Assembly: GCA_010093605.1 (NCBI GenBank)
Contig: MU004192.1
Coordinates: forward strand, 323,774-387,773
Length of the DNA: 64,000 nt
Source: Lophium mytilinum
Taxonomy: Eukaryota > Ascomycota > Dothideomycetes > Mytilinidiales > Mytilinidiaceae
Direction: 5' to 3'
The translations under genes and the position numbers were made by a program. Under the pieces are notes generated by a model that did not search any database, was not told the origin of the DNA, and saw nothing but the letters and a program-made list of their open reading frames with translations. Of the stretch, positions 21,733 to 32,198 are shown piece by piece. The first letter of the stretch is position 1. Each line of letters opens with the position of its first letter.

Positions 21733-22508
21733 ACTTGACGACACCGCGAACAGAGCGAAAGAGCTGCCTTCGTCCCTCATGAGATTGCTTACGGCGAATG
21801 GAAGGTGGCATCCGGTACAGGTGTTTTGGCTGTTTTGCATTTCCCGGCTTGGTAAAAGGCATAGTCGATCTCTATGGGCGGCGACACATTTGATTATGTT
21901 TGGACGCGCCCGTTGCGAGAAGGCGATGGCGATGTCGATTCTGCATGTTGATGCAATGATGACCTGATTACTCTCGGCATATCGAGAAAGATACTCTGTT
22001 CACTTGGAGTATACTACTAGCGTAGCTTAGCTTGCTATTGAATAGCATGAAAACTTTCAAACTCATGACATTGGACTTTGATTTACCCTTATTCCTTAAA
22101 TCATTCAGCACTACTACTACATTCTCAGAGAATTCGTTGCGTGTACCTTCATTCTCACGTCTCGCAAGCCATTGAGCACTGGAATAATGACATTGGTTTA
22201 CTAGTGAACAGATGTACAAAAACTACTCCGAGAGATGAATGCTGTCCCTTCGCACTTCCACATGAACAGCATCTCATGCCCGTAAACTTCTAACATCCTC
22301 AAACAAAATATTACCGAACCACACCCCTTGCACCGTCCCACCAATGACAACACAGCTATGGTCATCTACCTCATCACGTGACACATTCCGCCCGATCCAT
22401 CCCGGCTCTCTCTCGAACCTCCAAGATCGACTGCCCACGCAAACCTCTCCAGCAATTGCCCACACAACCCCCACCACACCATCCGCCCACCCATCCCAAC
22501 CCCTCACA
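21733..22508. other. Intergenic region RTF1 - QCR6
   Basis: 776 bp holding the RTF1 3' end and the QCR6 promoter. The middle (about 21960-22230) is AT-rich and feature-poor; the last 100 bp is pyrimidine-rich with ACACAACCCCC and CCCACCCATCCC runs, typical of a strong promoter/leader for a respiratory gene. A TCACGTGAC palindrome lies at about 22374. Confidence 0.5.
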
Positions 22509-23221
22509 ATGGGCTTCACCGACCTGCTGAGCGACATGTGGGACGCGCTGTCGACGCACCCGGACGCCGACGCCGAGGCGCCCGTTTCAGGCGGCGCCTC
22601 GACCAACTCGCCGGCCTCGGGCACGGATGAGGAGAGCGCGGACGAGGCGGACGTCAATAAGGCTGATGCGAAGGACGACGGGGAGGGCGAGCAGGGGCAT
22701 AAGCCGAGTGGGGATGATGGGGACGATGAGGAGGAAGAGGAGGAGGAGACGGTGGATCCGAAGGCGAAGCTTGAAGAGGGTGAGTAAACTCTTTATTTGC
22801 GACACGGGGGAGTGGGGCGAGAGGTGGGATGTCAAGATTCGAGCTATGGGAGGCCAATTGGATGTCGCGAGGGCCTTTTGGGGTGAGGGCTGCTGGGGAT
22901 GGGGTTGGCGGTGGTGTTTTTTAATCGCTGTTTGATGGGTTGGAGGCTGACATGATTTGACTTTGCAGAGTGCACTGAGAGCAAGCAGTGCTCGGCTCCC
23001 AAGCACCACTACGACGAGTGCGTTGAGCGCGTCACAGGCCAGATCGAGAACGATGGCAAGGCGAAGGAGGACTGCGTTGAAGAATGTAAGTCTACTCCTC
23101 AAACACGATCACAGTTGGAACTGCATCTATCATGTTCAATCGCTGACAACTGGCAGTCTTCCACCTCGCCCATTGCGCTTCCGCCTGCGCCGCTCCTAAG
23201 CTCTGGGCACAGCTCAAGTAA
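22509..23221 (+). CDS. QCR6: Cytochrome bc1 complex subunit 6 (acidic hinge protein)
   Basis: Three exons: 22509-22779, 22969-23085, 23157-23221, encoding 150 aa; the first intron (189 nt) is the longest resolved in the window, the second is 71 nt. The N-terminal half is extremely acidic (EEEEEEE tract near 78), and the C-terminal half is the conserved hinge fold: ECTESKQCSAPKHHYDEC, then ...EDCVEEFFHLAHCASAC, ending in KLWAQLK. Paired Cys residues form the disulphides characteristic of the family. The subunit sits on the intermembrane-space face of complex III next to cytochrome c1 and helps docking of cytochrome c. No cleavable presequence is apparent, as in other fungal Qcr6 proteins whose acidic region precedes the fold. 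Length and gene structure agree with ascomycete orthologues. Confidence 0.93.
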
Positions 23222-23679
23222 AGCCTTTCGACCGTTGACCTCTCTACCAATGGCACACTACGTTACGAGTTGGTACAGCTCTGAGTGGGTTTCGATGCCG
23301 GGGACGAGGTCGGACGAACGGAGAATTGAAAACCTCGAAATACGATTGTACATACTAAAGACCCTGTGTGTCCTCTGCCTGCCGCATCTGTACGATCTGG
23401 TTAGCTGCTCTTTTTGTCGCGCTGTGCATGATGGGGGGTGAATAGCGAGTGTAGTGTATCTGTTCTTATATGCGTAGAATCAAGACGGGTGTAGAATTTT
23501 GCCTTATCACAATGTGTGCTGAACGCTATTGAAGTATTCTTGAACTAGGTATATTGGACAATCATATCGAAGAGCTGCTACTCAAAAAGGCGATATGAAG
23601 ATCACATTGTAATTCAGATGGAAGCAATGAACTCTCTAGGTGTTATACTGTACAAGCATTATTGAACGCGATAGGTTCG

Positions 23680-24040
23680 GAACATCGGCTTAAATGCGAT
23701 GCTGATATCAGATCTCTGCAGAATTGATACAAAAGTTCACTGAAGGTTTATTCACTTAATCGCGATGTTGATATAAGTCTTGTAGAGAATTTAATGCGAT
23801 AGCTTAGATTAATCGACTTCAGCGCGATGCTGACACACACCTTGTAGGAAATCTGCTGGACCTGTAGCCTTCAACGCAATGCTGATGCAAACCACGCGGA
23901 GATATAGTTGCCGCCGCCTAGGATCCTTAGCCTGAGAGACGATGATTGTATAAGATTATCGGAGAATTCGTTACCGTCGCTCGGGGCGTTGGGTCCTCAT
24001 CGCGATGCTGATATAAACCATGTGGAGAATCTATCGCCTC
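23680..24040. repeat. ~62-bp minisatellite, six diverged copies
   Basis: The phrase GCGATGCTGATATAA...TGTGGAGAATCT recurs with starts near 23696, 23762, 23823, 23876, 23940 and 24001 (spacings 66, 61, 53, 64 and 61). The first and last copies are the best preserved; the fifth is reduced to GACGATGATTGTATAAGA. It begins about 460 bp after QCR6. No gene was seen in 23222-23680. Confidence 0.75.
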
Positions 24041-24199
24041 CACCTTCATTCTCGAGCCTCGTGCCTTGTCCATGTGTACGCTTGTCTACCACTGCTTCCA
24101 CAAGTTTCCACATACCCCAAAGTGAGGAGCCTATGCCGTCAGATTTCCGAGATGCATTTAAGCACTCCAAGCAGTGGCATACCCTTGTGTAGGATGCCA

Positions 24200-25090
24200 T
24201 CTCTTCAAACCCCCTCGTGCTTGTCATCGCCGAACTTGGCTCGCCAAGAAATCAGGCTCAAGCATGGGATTCGAAGGATGCAGTCAGAAGATACCGATAG
24301 CGCAGCGGTGGACTCGATGGAAGGTTTTGGATGCCTTACCACTTCTATGTGCCATATCTCAAGGCTCTCCATGCCACATAGGAAATGCCCGTACCCCTGA
24401 TCTACCCGCGCGGGGCTCACGCTAGTATCGCTTCGGCACAGCATACTTCAACGCCTGACTCAAAAAGCTCCGTCGAGCCCTTTTCTGGAGAGTCTATCGA
24501 TTCCTGGCGCCTTGTTGACAGCGCGGTCGCCGTTACTATCGCCTGTCAAGACCTGTCAACCACGGTGTCGATATGGGAGTCCCTTTCCTACGCGCTCACA
24601 TTCATCAACACCACAGACACCAGCCTCGTACATCGTCGTCTGCCGCTTCGAGACATCCCAATGCAGCCAGCCAGTCCCAAATAGAGGCGCTGGAGGCCTA
24701 GCCGCAGTCTCGCCATCCTGTTCTAGCCTCCAGCTGCGTCCCAGGTGCAGATAGGGATCACAAAGCCACACGGACACCCCGTAAGGACCCTGGAAGGCCC
24801 GTCTCGCCTACATCCCGCGTCGGTAAAAACAAGAGTAAACAAGAGTTGGGGCGTTTCTGGAGCGTCTAAAATATGCCCAATTCATTTCCCCATCAGACCC
24901 ACGGCGCATTCGAGCGCACCTGAACAGCGGCTGGTGATCTAGCCAAGCACGTGTTGCCCACGCCACGACTTTTCGGGATCTGCCAATACGCCACATCTCT
25001 GCCATGGCCTCACAAGCTTCCAGACTCAGGTGCGCCAGATTGGGGCTGAGAAAGTCTAGCCGCCACGTCCTGACTCTCCTCCGCATTTAC
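24200..25090 (-). other. Possible unresolved or decayed minus-strand gene
   Basis: Three minus-strand stretches look more protein-like than chance: 24808-25086 (an ATG-led 92-aa frame containing RTWRLDFLSPNLAHLSLEAC), 24556-24777 (SVWLCDPYLHLGRSWRLEQD) and about 24420-24540 in a third frame (TRRQESIDSPEKGSTELFES). They lie in order on one strand but I could not join them with credible introns, and stops separate them. It could be a spliced gene I failed to resolve, a frameshifted relic, or chance. I recognise no family. If real, it diverges from the WSC gene at 25229 with only ~140 bp between starts. Confidence 0.25.
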
Positions 25091-25228
25091 GAGGAAGTAG
25101 AAAATGGTATATAGCAATGGCGTCCCTGCCGGCTTCTCCTACAGTATCCTTCGGTCTCACTCTTTGGACCACCACTGTCGTTTCTAGCCTGTCTAGTTGC
25201 CTGTCTCTGCTGTTTAACGTCCTTCACT

Positions 25229-27532
25229 ATGCGTTCAACTATCCAGACCTCCGGTCTTTTCCTTGCATCGTCTTTGCTTGGTCTTTCCGCTGCTCGTTCT
25301 GTGCAGCTTAGAGACACCCCTGTACCTCTGAACCCCCCCAGCTTCGACAACTGGAAGTACAAAGGGTGCTACTCGTAAGTGCGCCTTCACTCGTCTTATC
25401 ATTTCAGCCCTGACGGCGACAACAGGGATATCCAGTCTTCTCGTACTCTTGCCATTGCGGCTCATTGGGGAGAACACGTGGACGATGACAACTGTGTTTA
25501 CCAATGTATTCAGCTTGGTCATATCTTCGCTGGCATAGAGTATGGTGGACAGTGCTGTAAGTTCCCTTCGACCTGTATTCAAGATCAGCCCACTGATCAT
25601 TTATTAGACTGCGGTGACTACGTCAACCCAATTGCCGGGGCCATAGATGAGTCCGACTGCTACATGCCCTGCACCAAGACGGCTACCCAAGCGTGTGGTG
25701 GTCCCAATGCAATCACCCTCTACTATCTCGATGGCGCCACCCCTGTGGCTCCTCCCGCTGCAGTGGTGACGAACGCTGGCCCCGACGGCTGGGTATCGGA
25801 AGGTTGCTGGTCTGATTCCACGGCTGATCGCACTCTTGCCCATCGCGTCGACACCACTGGTGGAACCTCTGGCCTATCTATTGCTCTCTGTGTTGATGCG
25901 TGTAACGCAGCCGGTTACACTCTTGCTGGAGCTGAATACGGCGGCGAATGTTACTGCGATAACACTTACGCGAACGGCGCACTACTCGCAGATCAAACCA
26001 AGTGCAACATGCCCTGCAACGGCAAGATCTCCGAGTACTGTGGTGGCCCAGGCGCCATGAACTTCTACAGCTACGGAGGCGCAACCCCCGTTGGTGTAGC
26101 ACCACCTGCGGCAACCTCAGTCACGCCAGTTACCAACATTCCTCTCCCATCGGCATGGGCCACTCTTGGGTGCTTTACCGATAACGTCGGTGCTCGCGCT
26201 CTGGCTCATGGAATGAACGTGCCTTCCCTCACTGTTGATAAGTGTGTCAGCGCATGTGCCAGTGCCGGATACACCATTGCTGGTGTGGAATACGGCGGCG
26301 AGTGCTACTGCGACAACGCTATCCAGAATGGCCAAGGGCAAGCACCGGACGGCTCTGTCGGCTGCAACATGGGCTGCAGTGGAAACGCTGGAGAGATGTG
26401 CGGTGGATCCAACAGGATGAACGTCTACGCTGCTGGTCCCGCCTGGGTCAGTATCGGATGCTACACTGACCAAGTCTACGAGCGGACCTTGACCACCTTG
26501 GGCGCCTATGACGGCCTCTTGACCATTTCGAAGTGCCAGGCCAGCTGCAAAGCTGCTGGCTTTGCCTATGCTGGAATGGAGTACCACAACGAGTGCCACT
26601 GCGGCAACTCTTTCTCGAATGGAGGTGCCATTGCCCCTGATGGCAGTGCTGGATGCAGCATGACCTGTGACGGCGATTCTACCCAGATCTGCGGTGGCAG
26701 CAACAGGCTCTCCATGTACGAGTTCATCAACGCAGATGGGACCGTGGTCGCTCCAGCAGCAGCCAGCAGCACAGCCAGCAGCACAATTGTCTCCACTCCG
26801 ACCCCGACCCCAACTCCCTCTACTGCCGCGGCCCCAACCGACATCCCCACCGGCTGGGCATACAAGGGTTGCTGGACGGACCAAGCTCACGGCCGCATTC
26901 TCGCAAATGGCCAACCGGATTCCACCACAAACACCATCGAGTCCTGCATCACGACCTGCGCCGGTCTTGGCTACGCCATTGCCGGCCTCGAGTACAGCTC
27001 CCAGTGCTTCTGCGACAACTACATCCAGAACCAGGGCGCGCTCGCATCTTCCGACGGCCAGTGCGCCATGAAGTGCTCCGGCAACAGCGGCGAAGTGTGC
27101 GGCGGCCCTAATCTCGTCAGCCTCTACGCCACCGCCGAGCCCGCCGCCGCGCCCGTGGCTGCCGTGAAGAAGACCAACCTCCCCGCGACCAGTGACGGGA
27201 AGACGTGGTCGTACGCCGGCTGCTACTCGGACCAGGATGGGAACCGCGACGTCGGCGAACCCGCAGCCGGCGCCCTCGAGCTCGAAAACTTCACGGGCAA
27301 CTCGGCCGACTGGTGCTTGACGCAGTGCGCCAGCAAGGGCTACGACGCGGCGAGCACCGAGTACAGCAAGCAGTGCTTCTGCGGCTACCAGAGCTTGTGG
27401 CCGAGCAACCCGGCGCCGACGTTGTTAGATGATAGTCAGTGCAATATGGTGTGCACGGGCGATGATACGCAGCTGTGTGGTGGCGCGGGGACGACGTCGT
27501 TCTATAGACTCAGCGCTCCTTCGGGAACTTAA
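25229..27532 (+). CDS. Secreted protein with six WSC carbohydrate-binding domains
   Basis: Three exons: 25229-25374, 25426-25556 and 25608-27532, giving 733 aa. For intron 1 I chose the acceptor at 25425 (51 nt, CCCTGAC branch) over 25407 (only 33 nt); it restores GCYSDIQSSRTLA, the normal start of a WSC domain. Residues 1-24 form a signal peptide (TSGLFLASSLLGLSAARS). WSC domains follow at about 44-135, 153-245, 275-367, 370-463, 507-600 and 624-728, each with GC(Y/W/F)(S/T)D, a central Cys pair, GxEYxxxCxCxN and a final CGG. A Ser/Thr/Pro linker (PTPTPTPSTAAA, near 490) separates domains 4 and 5. There is no transmembrane segment or GPI signal, so unlike Wsc stress sensors it should be released or wall-bound. 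WSC domains bind glucans or other polysaccharides; an enzyme partner domain is absent. Confidence 0.92.
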
Positions 27533-28948
27533 GGCGCCGTTTAGTTGGCTGTGAGTCTGCGGTTTCTCGAAGTGGCGGGGGAGTTGTAGAGGCTGATAGC
27601 AAGGAGGAGAGCTATATACCCCGTTGGTCTAGCTGGACGACTGTATAATGATAATTTTTATTCGAATTGGACACACTACTCTCCAAACTGTACAGTACAT
27701 ATTATGACTGGGTGTGAGACAGAAACAACGATTAGGTAGTGCATACCCAACGTCACGATTTTTCGCGAACCATTTCCTTTGCCTACATGCATCTAACTCC
27801 ACCCAGCACCACCCCGCCCACAACTCTTACACCTTCCTCGAATCCCTCTCACCTTTTTCCCCCATCCCGTTCTTCCCGCGCTCGCGTCGAGATGTACGCA
27901 CCACCCCTGCGCTTCGGGTCCCGTACAGACGGGGCGCAGTACCCTGGGCCGATCGCCCGCTTCGCCGCGTGGGAGTCGGAAATACATTTATGTCCCAGCA
28001 CGCTGGGACGCGGGACCTTAGTGTATGCATTGTAATATAGAGGAGAGCGGGTCCAATATTCGGGCGTGTTGGTGTTGGGTGGTGATGGGATTGGGATGGA
28101 CTGAGATTTGCGGATTGCTCGCATGGGATGCAGGGCGTGTAGGATTTTGGAAGGAGGGTTGGGAGGGAGGGTTGAAGCGGGTTAGGTGGATGCTGGTCGA
28201 TGGTGAGTTGTCTCGTGATCCCGGGGGAGGATGCACGTGCGGGTGACGCGAGCGGCTGGGGGGACAGTATAAATAAAAAGTTTTCTTTTGCTTAGTTTGG
28301 TCGATCGGTGTGTTAGGAGTTGAATGGGAAAGGATCGAAAACCGACAAGAGTGAATCCTATGGGTTGGGGTGGGTGTGTTCGAGCCTAACTTCTGAGGCT
28401 GCTACCGTGTATGTTGGTACTGTGGTGGGAGAGCACTGATTTGCTGAGTTTCGTCGACACTGTTGATGTACAGAATCGATGGTTGTCTTAGTTTTGGTCT
28501 GTTGATGTTCCCGTCCGTATAAGGTAGTGATGAATAGCATCAAACTTTCACGCCGACGAGAAAGAATCGGGTCCCCTGTTCATAGAGCTAATAGCTGACA
28601 CTGGTCGCGAAAGAGTTCAGATAGTTGTGCGAGGAAGAGGAGTGAGATGATAAAGACGACAAGTAATGAAGATTGAAATGAAGTGGTCATAAGTGCTTTA
28701 CGATTTGGGGTATCATCACATGAATCTAAATTTACAGTAGTATTCTACAGGAAAGCGATGAACGGTCCGAACTCCTCGCCCGCTTGCCCAGGGGCGTGAT
28801 ATATCCGTCGCAGATATGTCTATGGGGTTTCATAGCTGACGGATGAACCCAGCCACAGCCCTCAACTTTTTCGAGCTGCGAAGGTATCGAATCATTTGAC
28901 TTTAGACGAGTTATACATGAGAGCTACCTCGACTTTGGCTCTCGCAAG
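27533..28948. other. Intergenic region between convergent WSC gene and MTG2
   Basis: About 1.4 kb at the 3' ends of two convergent genes. A short plus-strand frame at 27892-28035 (46 aa, ATG-led, MYAPPLRFGSRTDGAQYPGP) has fair codon use and might be a remnant, but nothing supports expression. The rest (28036-28948) is G/T-rich on the plus strand and holds nothing recognisable. Confidence 0.5.
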
Positions 28949-30601
28949 TTAATCTTCCAAAAGCTCCATGACAATCTGCGGGACTGTCTCCACACCCTCA
29001 GCGCGAATAGCGCTAATGGGCACAGCCTGTAGCTTCTTCATCCATGCATTCCTGCGTCCACTCGGATGTGGTTGATCGCCCTTCTTGACGGCAGCTAAAT
29101 AGTTCTGCAGCGCGAAGAAGTTCTCCTGCGTTTCCGGTAGATCCGCTTTTGACGCAACGACGAACCACGGCTTGGAAGAAATAGGCGGCATAGTGAGCTC
29201 TGGCAGTCCCTCTGGCGAATTGTTGTCAAAGAGGGCGGCTTGAACCTCAGACGGGGGCTTCCAATCGACCATACGTCTCTCAGTCTCAGAGTTTAGTTCT
29301 TGATGTCTGACTGCTTCATATTCTGCAACTTCTCTCCAGAGAAGTTTAAGTGCTGCGACGGCATCCCCGGCGGAGAGATCGACTACAAACGCGAGGACTG
29401 CCGCGCGTTCGATGTGTCTCAAGAAGCCTAACCCGAGGCCTTTGTCGAGATGTGCGTCTTCGATCAAGCCAGGAACGTCGGCGACGGTGAAGTTGTCCCT
29501 GAGCTCGCCATTTCGCCTTCGGGAATTGACTATTGGTCGACCTTTGTGGTTGTCGAGGACCACAGTGCCGACGTTAGGTTGCAATGTCGTGAACGCCCAG
29601 TCTCCAACTCTTGCTCTGCTATTACTGAGTGCTCTGAGTAGAGTACTCTTTCCAGCATTTGGCAGGCCTACAAGCCCAAGATCTGCCAGTATCTTCAACT
29701 CCAGCTGCATGTTCAGCTGCATGCCCTCATCCCCTTTTGTCGCTAGTTTTGGTCTTGAAATGTTCTGTGTTGCAAAGTGAGGATTGCCCATGCCGCCCAT
29801 TGCTCCAGCCACCAACAGTTGAGGAGTCTCCATATGCTTATCGAGATCGAGCCATATCGGGGCCTGGGGCTGTACCGCCGCCAGAATTGACCTCCTCGGT
29901 TTTGGCAAGGGAGGGAACTCCCACCTCGCGACCTTGGAGGGCTCACTGCCCGGGAAGACGAGCCACTTATCCCTCCGCCAGCTCCCGCGAGTCTCCTCAT
30001 GCGGCGACTCTCCATACTTCTCTGCCTCACGATACGCTTCCTCTGCTTCCGTAATAGGGTCAAATCTTGATATTTCGCGCACAATTGTCCCGACAGGTAC
30101 GGTGATGAGGACGTCGGCGCCCCTCTCACCACCCCTCATCTTGCCCTGCCCATTCTTCCCTCGTCCGGCCTTCAGCAGACTTCTCCTCGCCAGCTTGTGC
30201 AACGATGTCTCGCTGCGTACCGCTTGAATGTAGACGTTCCCTCCACTCCCCCCATCACCACCATTAGGCGGGCCTTCTTCAATGTACTTCTCCCGCACGA
30301 ATGACACACAGCCGTGCCCGCCAGCGCCACCGTGAATGGAGAGGACGCATCGGTCTGCAAAAGGTGTCGCAGAATACGATTCTGGAGACGGGTCCAGATG
30401 GGCTAATTTATCATCGGCAGAACAGTCTGCTATGGGCGAAGGAGGGGCTTGAGAGCTGGTGGAGGGCGCGACGGTGGAGTTGCATCGTCTGCTTGCTGCG
30501 ACGAATCTGTGAGATCGAGAGGGTACTAGGCTGCAGTCGCCCAAGAAGGGGTAAAGAAAGGGCGTCAATGTGCCCCTGATGGTGCACCGGGCTGAAGACA
30601 T
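28949..30601 (-). CDS. MTG2: Mitochondrial Obg-family GTPase (ribosome large-subunit assembly)
   Basis: A 550-aa intronless gene. The N-terminus is Arg/Ser-rich with few acids (RSHRFVAASRRCNSTVAPS), a plausible mitochondrial presequence. The Obg fold begins near residue 82 (DRCVLSIHGGAGGHGCVSF) with the Gly-rich GGDGGSGGNVYIQA and GRGKNGQGKMRGGERGAD segments. The G domain follows at about 310: G1 GLPNAGKST, G2 region WAFTTLQPNVG, G3 DVPGLIEDAH, G4 ASKADLP. An insertion of ~60 residues splits the Obg fold, as in other fungal Mtg2. The family member in yeast associates with the mitochondrial 54S subunit and is needed for respiration. The gene shares a ~500-bp promoter region with the divergent SDR at 31103. 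Confidence 0.93.
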   Translation of the reverse strand: MSSARCTIRGTLTPFLYPFLGDCSLVPSRSHRFVAASRRCNSTVAPSTSSQAPPSPIADCSADDKLAHLDPSPESYSATPFADRCVLSIHGGAGGHGCVSFVREKYIEEGPPNGGDGGSGGNVYIQAVRSETSLHKLARRSLLKAGRGKNGQGKMRGGERGADVLITVPVGTIVREISRFDPITEAEEAYREAEKYGESPHEETRGSWRRDKWLVFPGSEPSKVARWEFPPLPKPRRSILAAVQPQAPIWLDLDKHMETPQLLVAGAMGGMGNPHFATQNISRPKLATKGDEGMQLNMQLELKILADLGLVGLPNAGKSTLLRALSNSRARVGDWAFTTLQPNVGTVVLDNHKGRPIVNSRRRNGELRDNFTVADVPGLIEDAHLDKGLGLGFLRHIERAAVLAFVVDLSAGDAVAALKLLWREVAEYEAVRHQELNSETERRMVDWKPPSEVQAALFDNNSPEGLPELTMPPISSKPWFVVASKADLPETQENFFALQNYLAAVKKGDQPHPSGRRNAWMKKLQAVPISAIRAEGVETVPQIVMELLED

Positions 30602-31102
30602 GCGCGGATAGATTGGGAAAACGGTGTTTTGCAGCTTCAGTGTTGCGGAGAAGAGCTGGGACGAAATCGAGGTTTCAGCCTTACGAACTTCTCACTTGGC
30701 ACTCCCTAGCCTCTGAGTGGACTCCCATAAATACCCTGTTCGGCGCGATCCATGGATTCACATGCTTATGAACAGGCAACATGCAATTCACAATACACCA
30801 TTGGACCCTTTGAGCTGACCTCACGGCTTATATCTCTACTAATTTCAACACAGCAAATGGTCAGCCTCCCATGTGACAAGGCAAAAGGCCATGCGGCTCG
30901 TCGTACGCCTCAGCTCCTCGATAAGGCATCTGCCGATGGGCTACCTCTGGCCAAGGGGTGTACCGCGGCACCTATATAACCTCCAGGTCTCGGCCCCAGA
31001 AACCAACACGAACTCGCATCTGTGTCAGATTGCTGCAACCTCCTTTCTCTACTAACAAGCCTTTGCGCGCGCGTGTCTTGGAATCCTCGCATCCAGGCCA
31101 GC
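30602..31102 (+). promoter_or_regulatory. Divergent promoter region, MTG2 (-) / SDR (+)
   Basis: 501 bp between start codons. A TATATAA lies near 30974, about 130 bp before the SDR start, in a position that could serve as its TATA element. Otherwise no recognisable sites. Confidence 0.4.
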
Positions 31103-32198
31103 ATGGCTCAGATCGTCAAGAACACCGCGTTGTCGCCCTACTTTACCGGTCCCTTATTGTTCCTTCTGGCTGGGGCGCCTGCATCCATTCGCGATCCAGT
31201 CCTCCTTCGGCTTCCGATAAAGTACCATGCGGCCATAATCAAATCCCTGAAATGGCTGCTCGCGCTTGGGCTTCTCCGGAAGGCGAACAGGGTGCTGAGC
31301 GACTGGGCCGACAACAAGTGGCTCTGGAACAATGACAAGAGCGTATGGGACTGGAAGAAAGAGGTTGCCGTAATCACGGGCGGCTCAAATGGAATCGGCG
31401 CAAAGGTTGTCAAGGATCTGGTCGCGAAGGGGATCAAAGTGGCTGTCGTCGATGTGCAGCCGCTTTCAGACGAGCTCCAAGGCTGTATGGCTGCCACAAT
31501 CGCGTCGCATTGGCATTGCTGACTCTCATGTTGATGTAGGGGCCAATATATCATACTTCCACTGCGACATTACCTCTCGCGACGCGGTACACAAGACGGC
31601 CGACGAGATCCGCGCAGCATTGGGGCCGCCCTCGATCCTGATCAACAATGCCGGCATAGGCATCTCCTGTAACATTCTCGATGCGACACCGGAGGGTCTG
31701 CGCAAGATCTTCGACATCAACCTCGTCAGTCAATGGTACACGGTGCAGGAGTTCCTGCCGGACATGCTCGCGAAGAAGAAGGGCCACATTATGACTACGG
31801 CCAGCATGGCTGCGTTCGTCGGCATCGCGGGCACGGCAAACTACTGCTGCACCAAGGCAGGGCTACTTGCGTTCTACGAGTCGCTGAATCAGGAGCTGAA
31901 GTATCGCTACAATTGCCCGCAGATCAAAACGTCCATTGTCTGTCCAGGGTGGACCAAGACGCGCCTTACGACGTCGATCGAGCCGGCCTTGAAGGCGGCG
32001 GGGCAGCCACCCCTGATGAGCGCCCAGACAGTTGCAGATGCGATGGTCAAGCAGATTCTCGCGGCAAAGAGCGGCACGATCATTCTGGGGCCAAAAGGTG
32101 CGCCTCTGCTGCGGGGCCTCCCGTCGTGGATGCAGGAACGCGCCCGGGACGGGACGGCCGAGCATGTCAAGGTGAACGCAAGCAGCGCCGTGTCGTGA
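31103..32198 (+). CDS. Membrane-associated short-chain dehydrogenase (RDH10/17-beta-HSD11-like)
   Basis: Two exons, 31103-31484 and 31540-32198, joined over a 55-nt intron (donor GTATGG, branch GCTGACT, acceptor TAG), giving 346 aa. Residues 1-80 carry hydrophobic stretches (TGPLLFLLAGAP; KSLKWLLALGLL) expected to anchor the enzyme to ER or lipid droplets. The Rossmann motif TGGSNGIG is at about 92-99, D at the end of strand 2 (VVDVQ) predicts NAD preference, NNAGIG lies near 163, the catalytic Ser in TTASMAAF near 214 and YCCTK near 228-232. This is the pattern of the 17-beta-HSD11/RDH10/DHRS3-like group that oxidises or reduces lipid alcohols such as retinoids and steroids; in fungi the substrate is usually unknown. 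The tail (AEHVKVNASSAVS) is polar. Confidence 0.9.

Noticed and set aside
20932-21840. 302-aa open frame antisense to RTF1
   Set aside because: Mirror frame of a GC3-rich coding exon; leucine-rich shadow peptide with no family. The same applies to antisense frames at 26117-26914, 35491-36093 and 57066-57872.
25375-25407. 33-nt intron in the WSC gene using the first CAG
   Set aside because: Too short for a fungal intron; the next in-phase acceptor at 25425 gives 51 nt with a CTGAC branch and a better WSC start.
27610-27690. tRNA-like sequence (CCGTTGGTCTAGCTGG, then TTCGAATTGG)
   Set aside because: A-box resemblance only; no acceptor stem pairing, no anticodon arm, and the B-box lacks the invariant GG.
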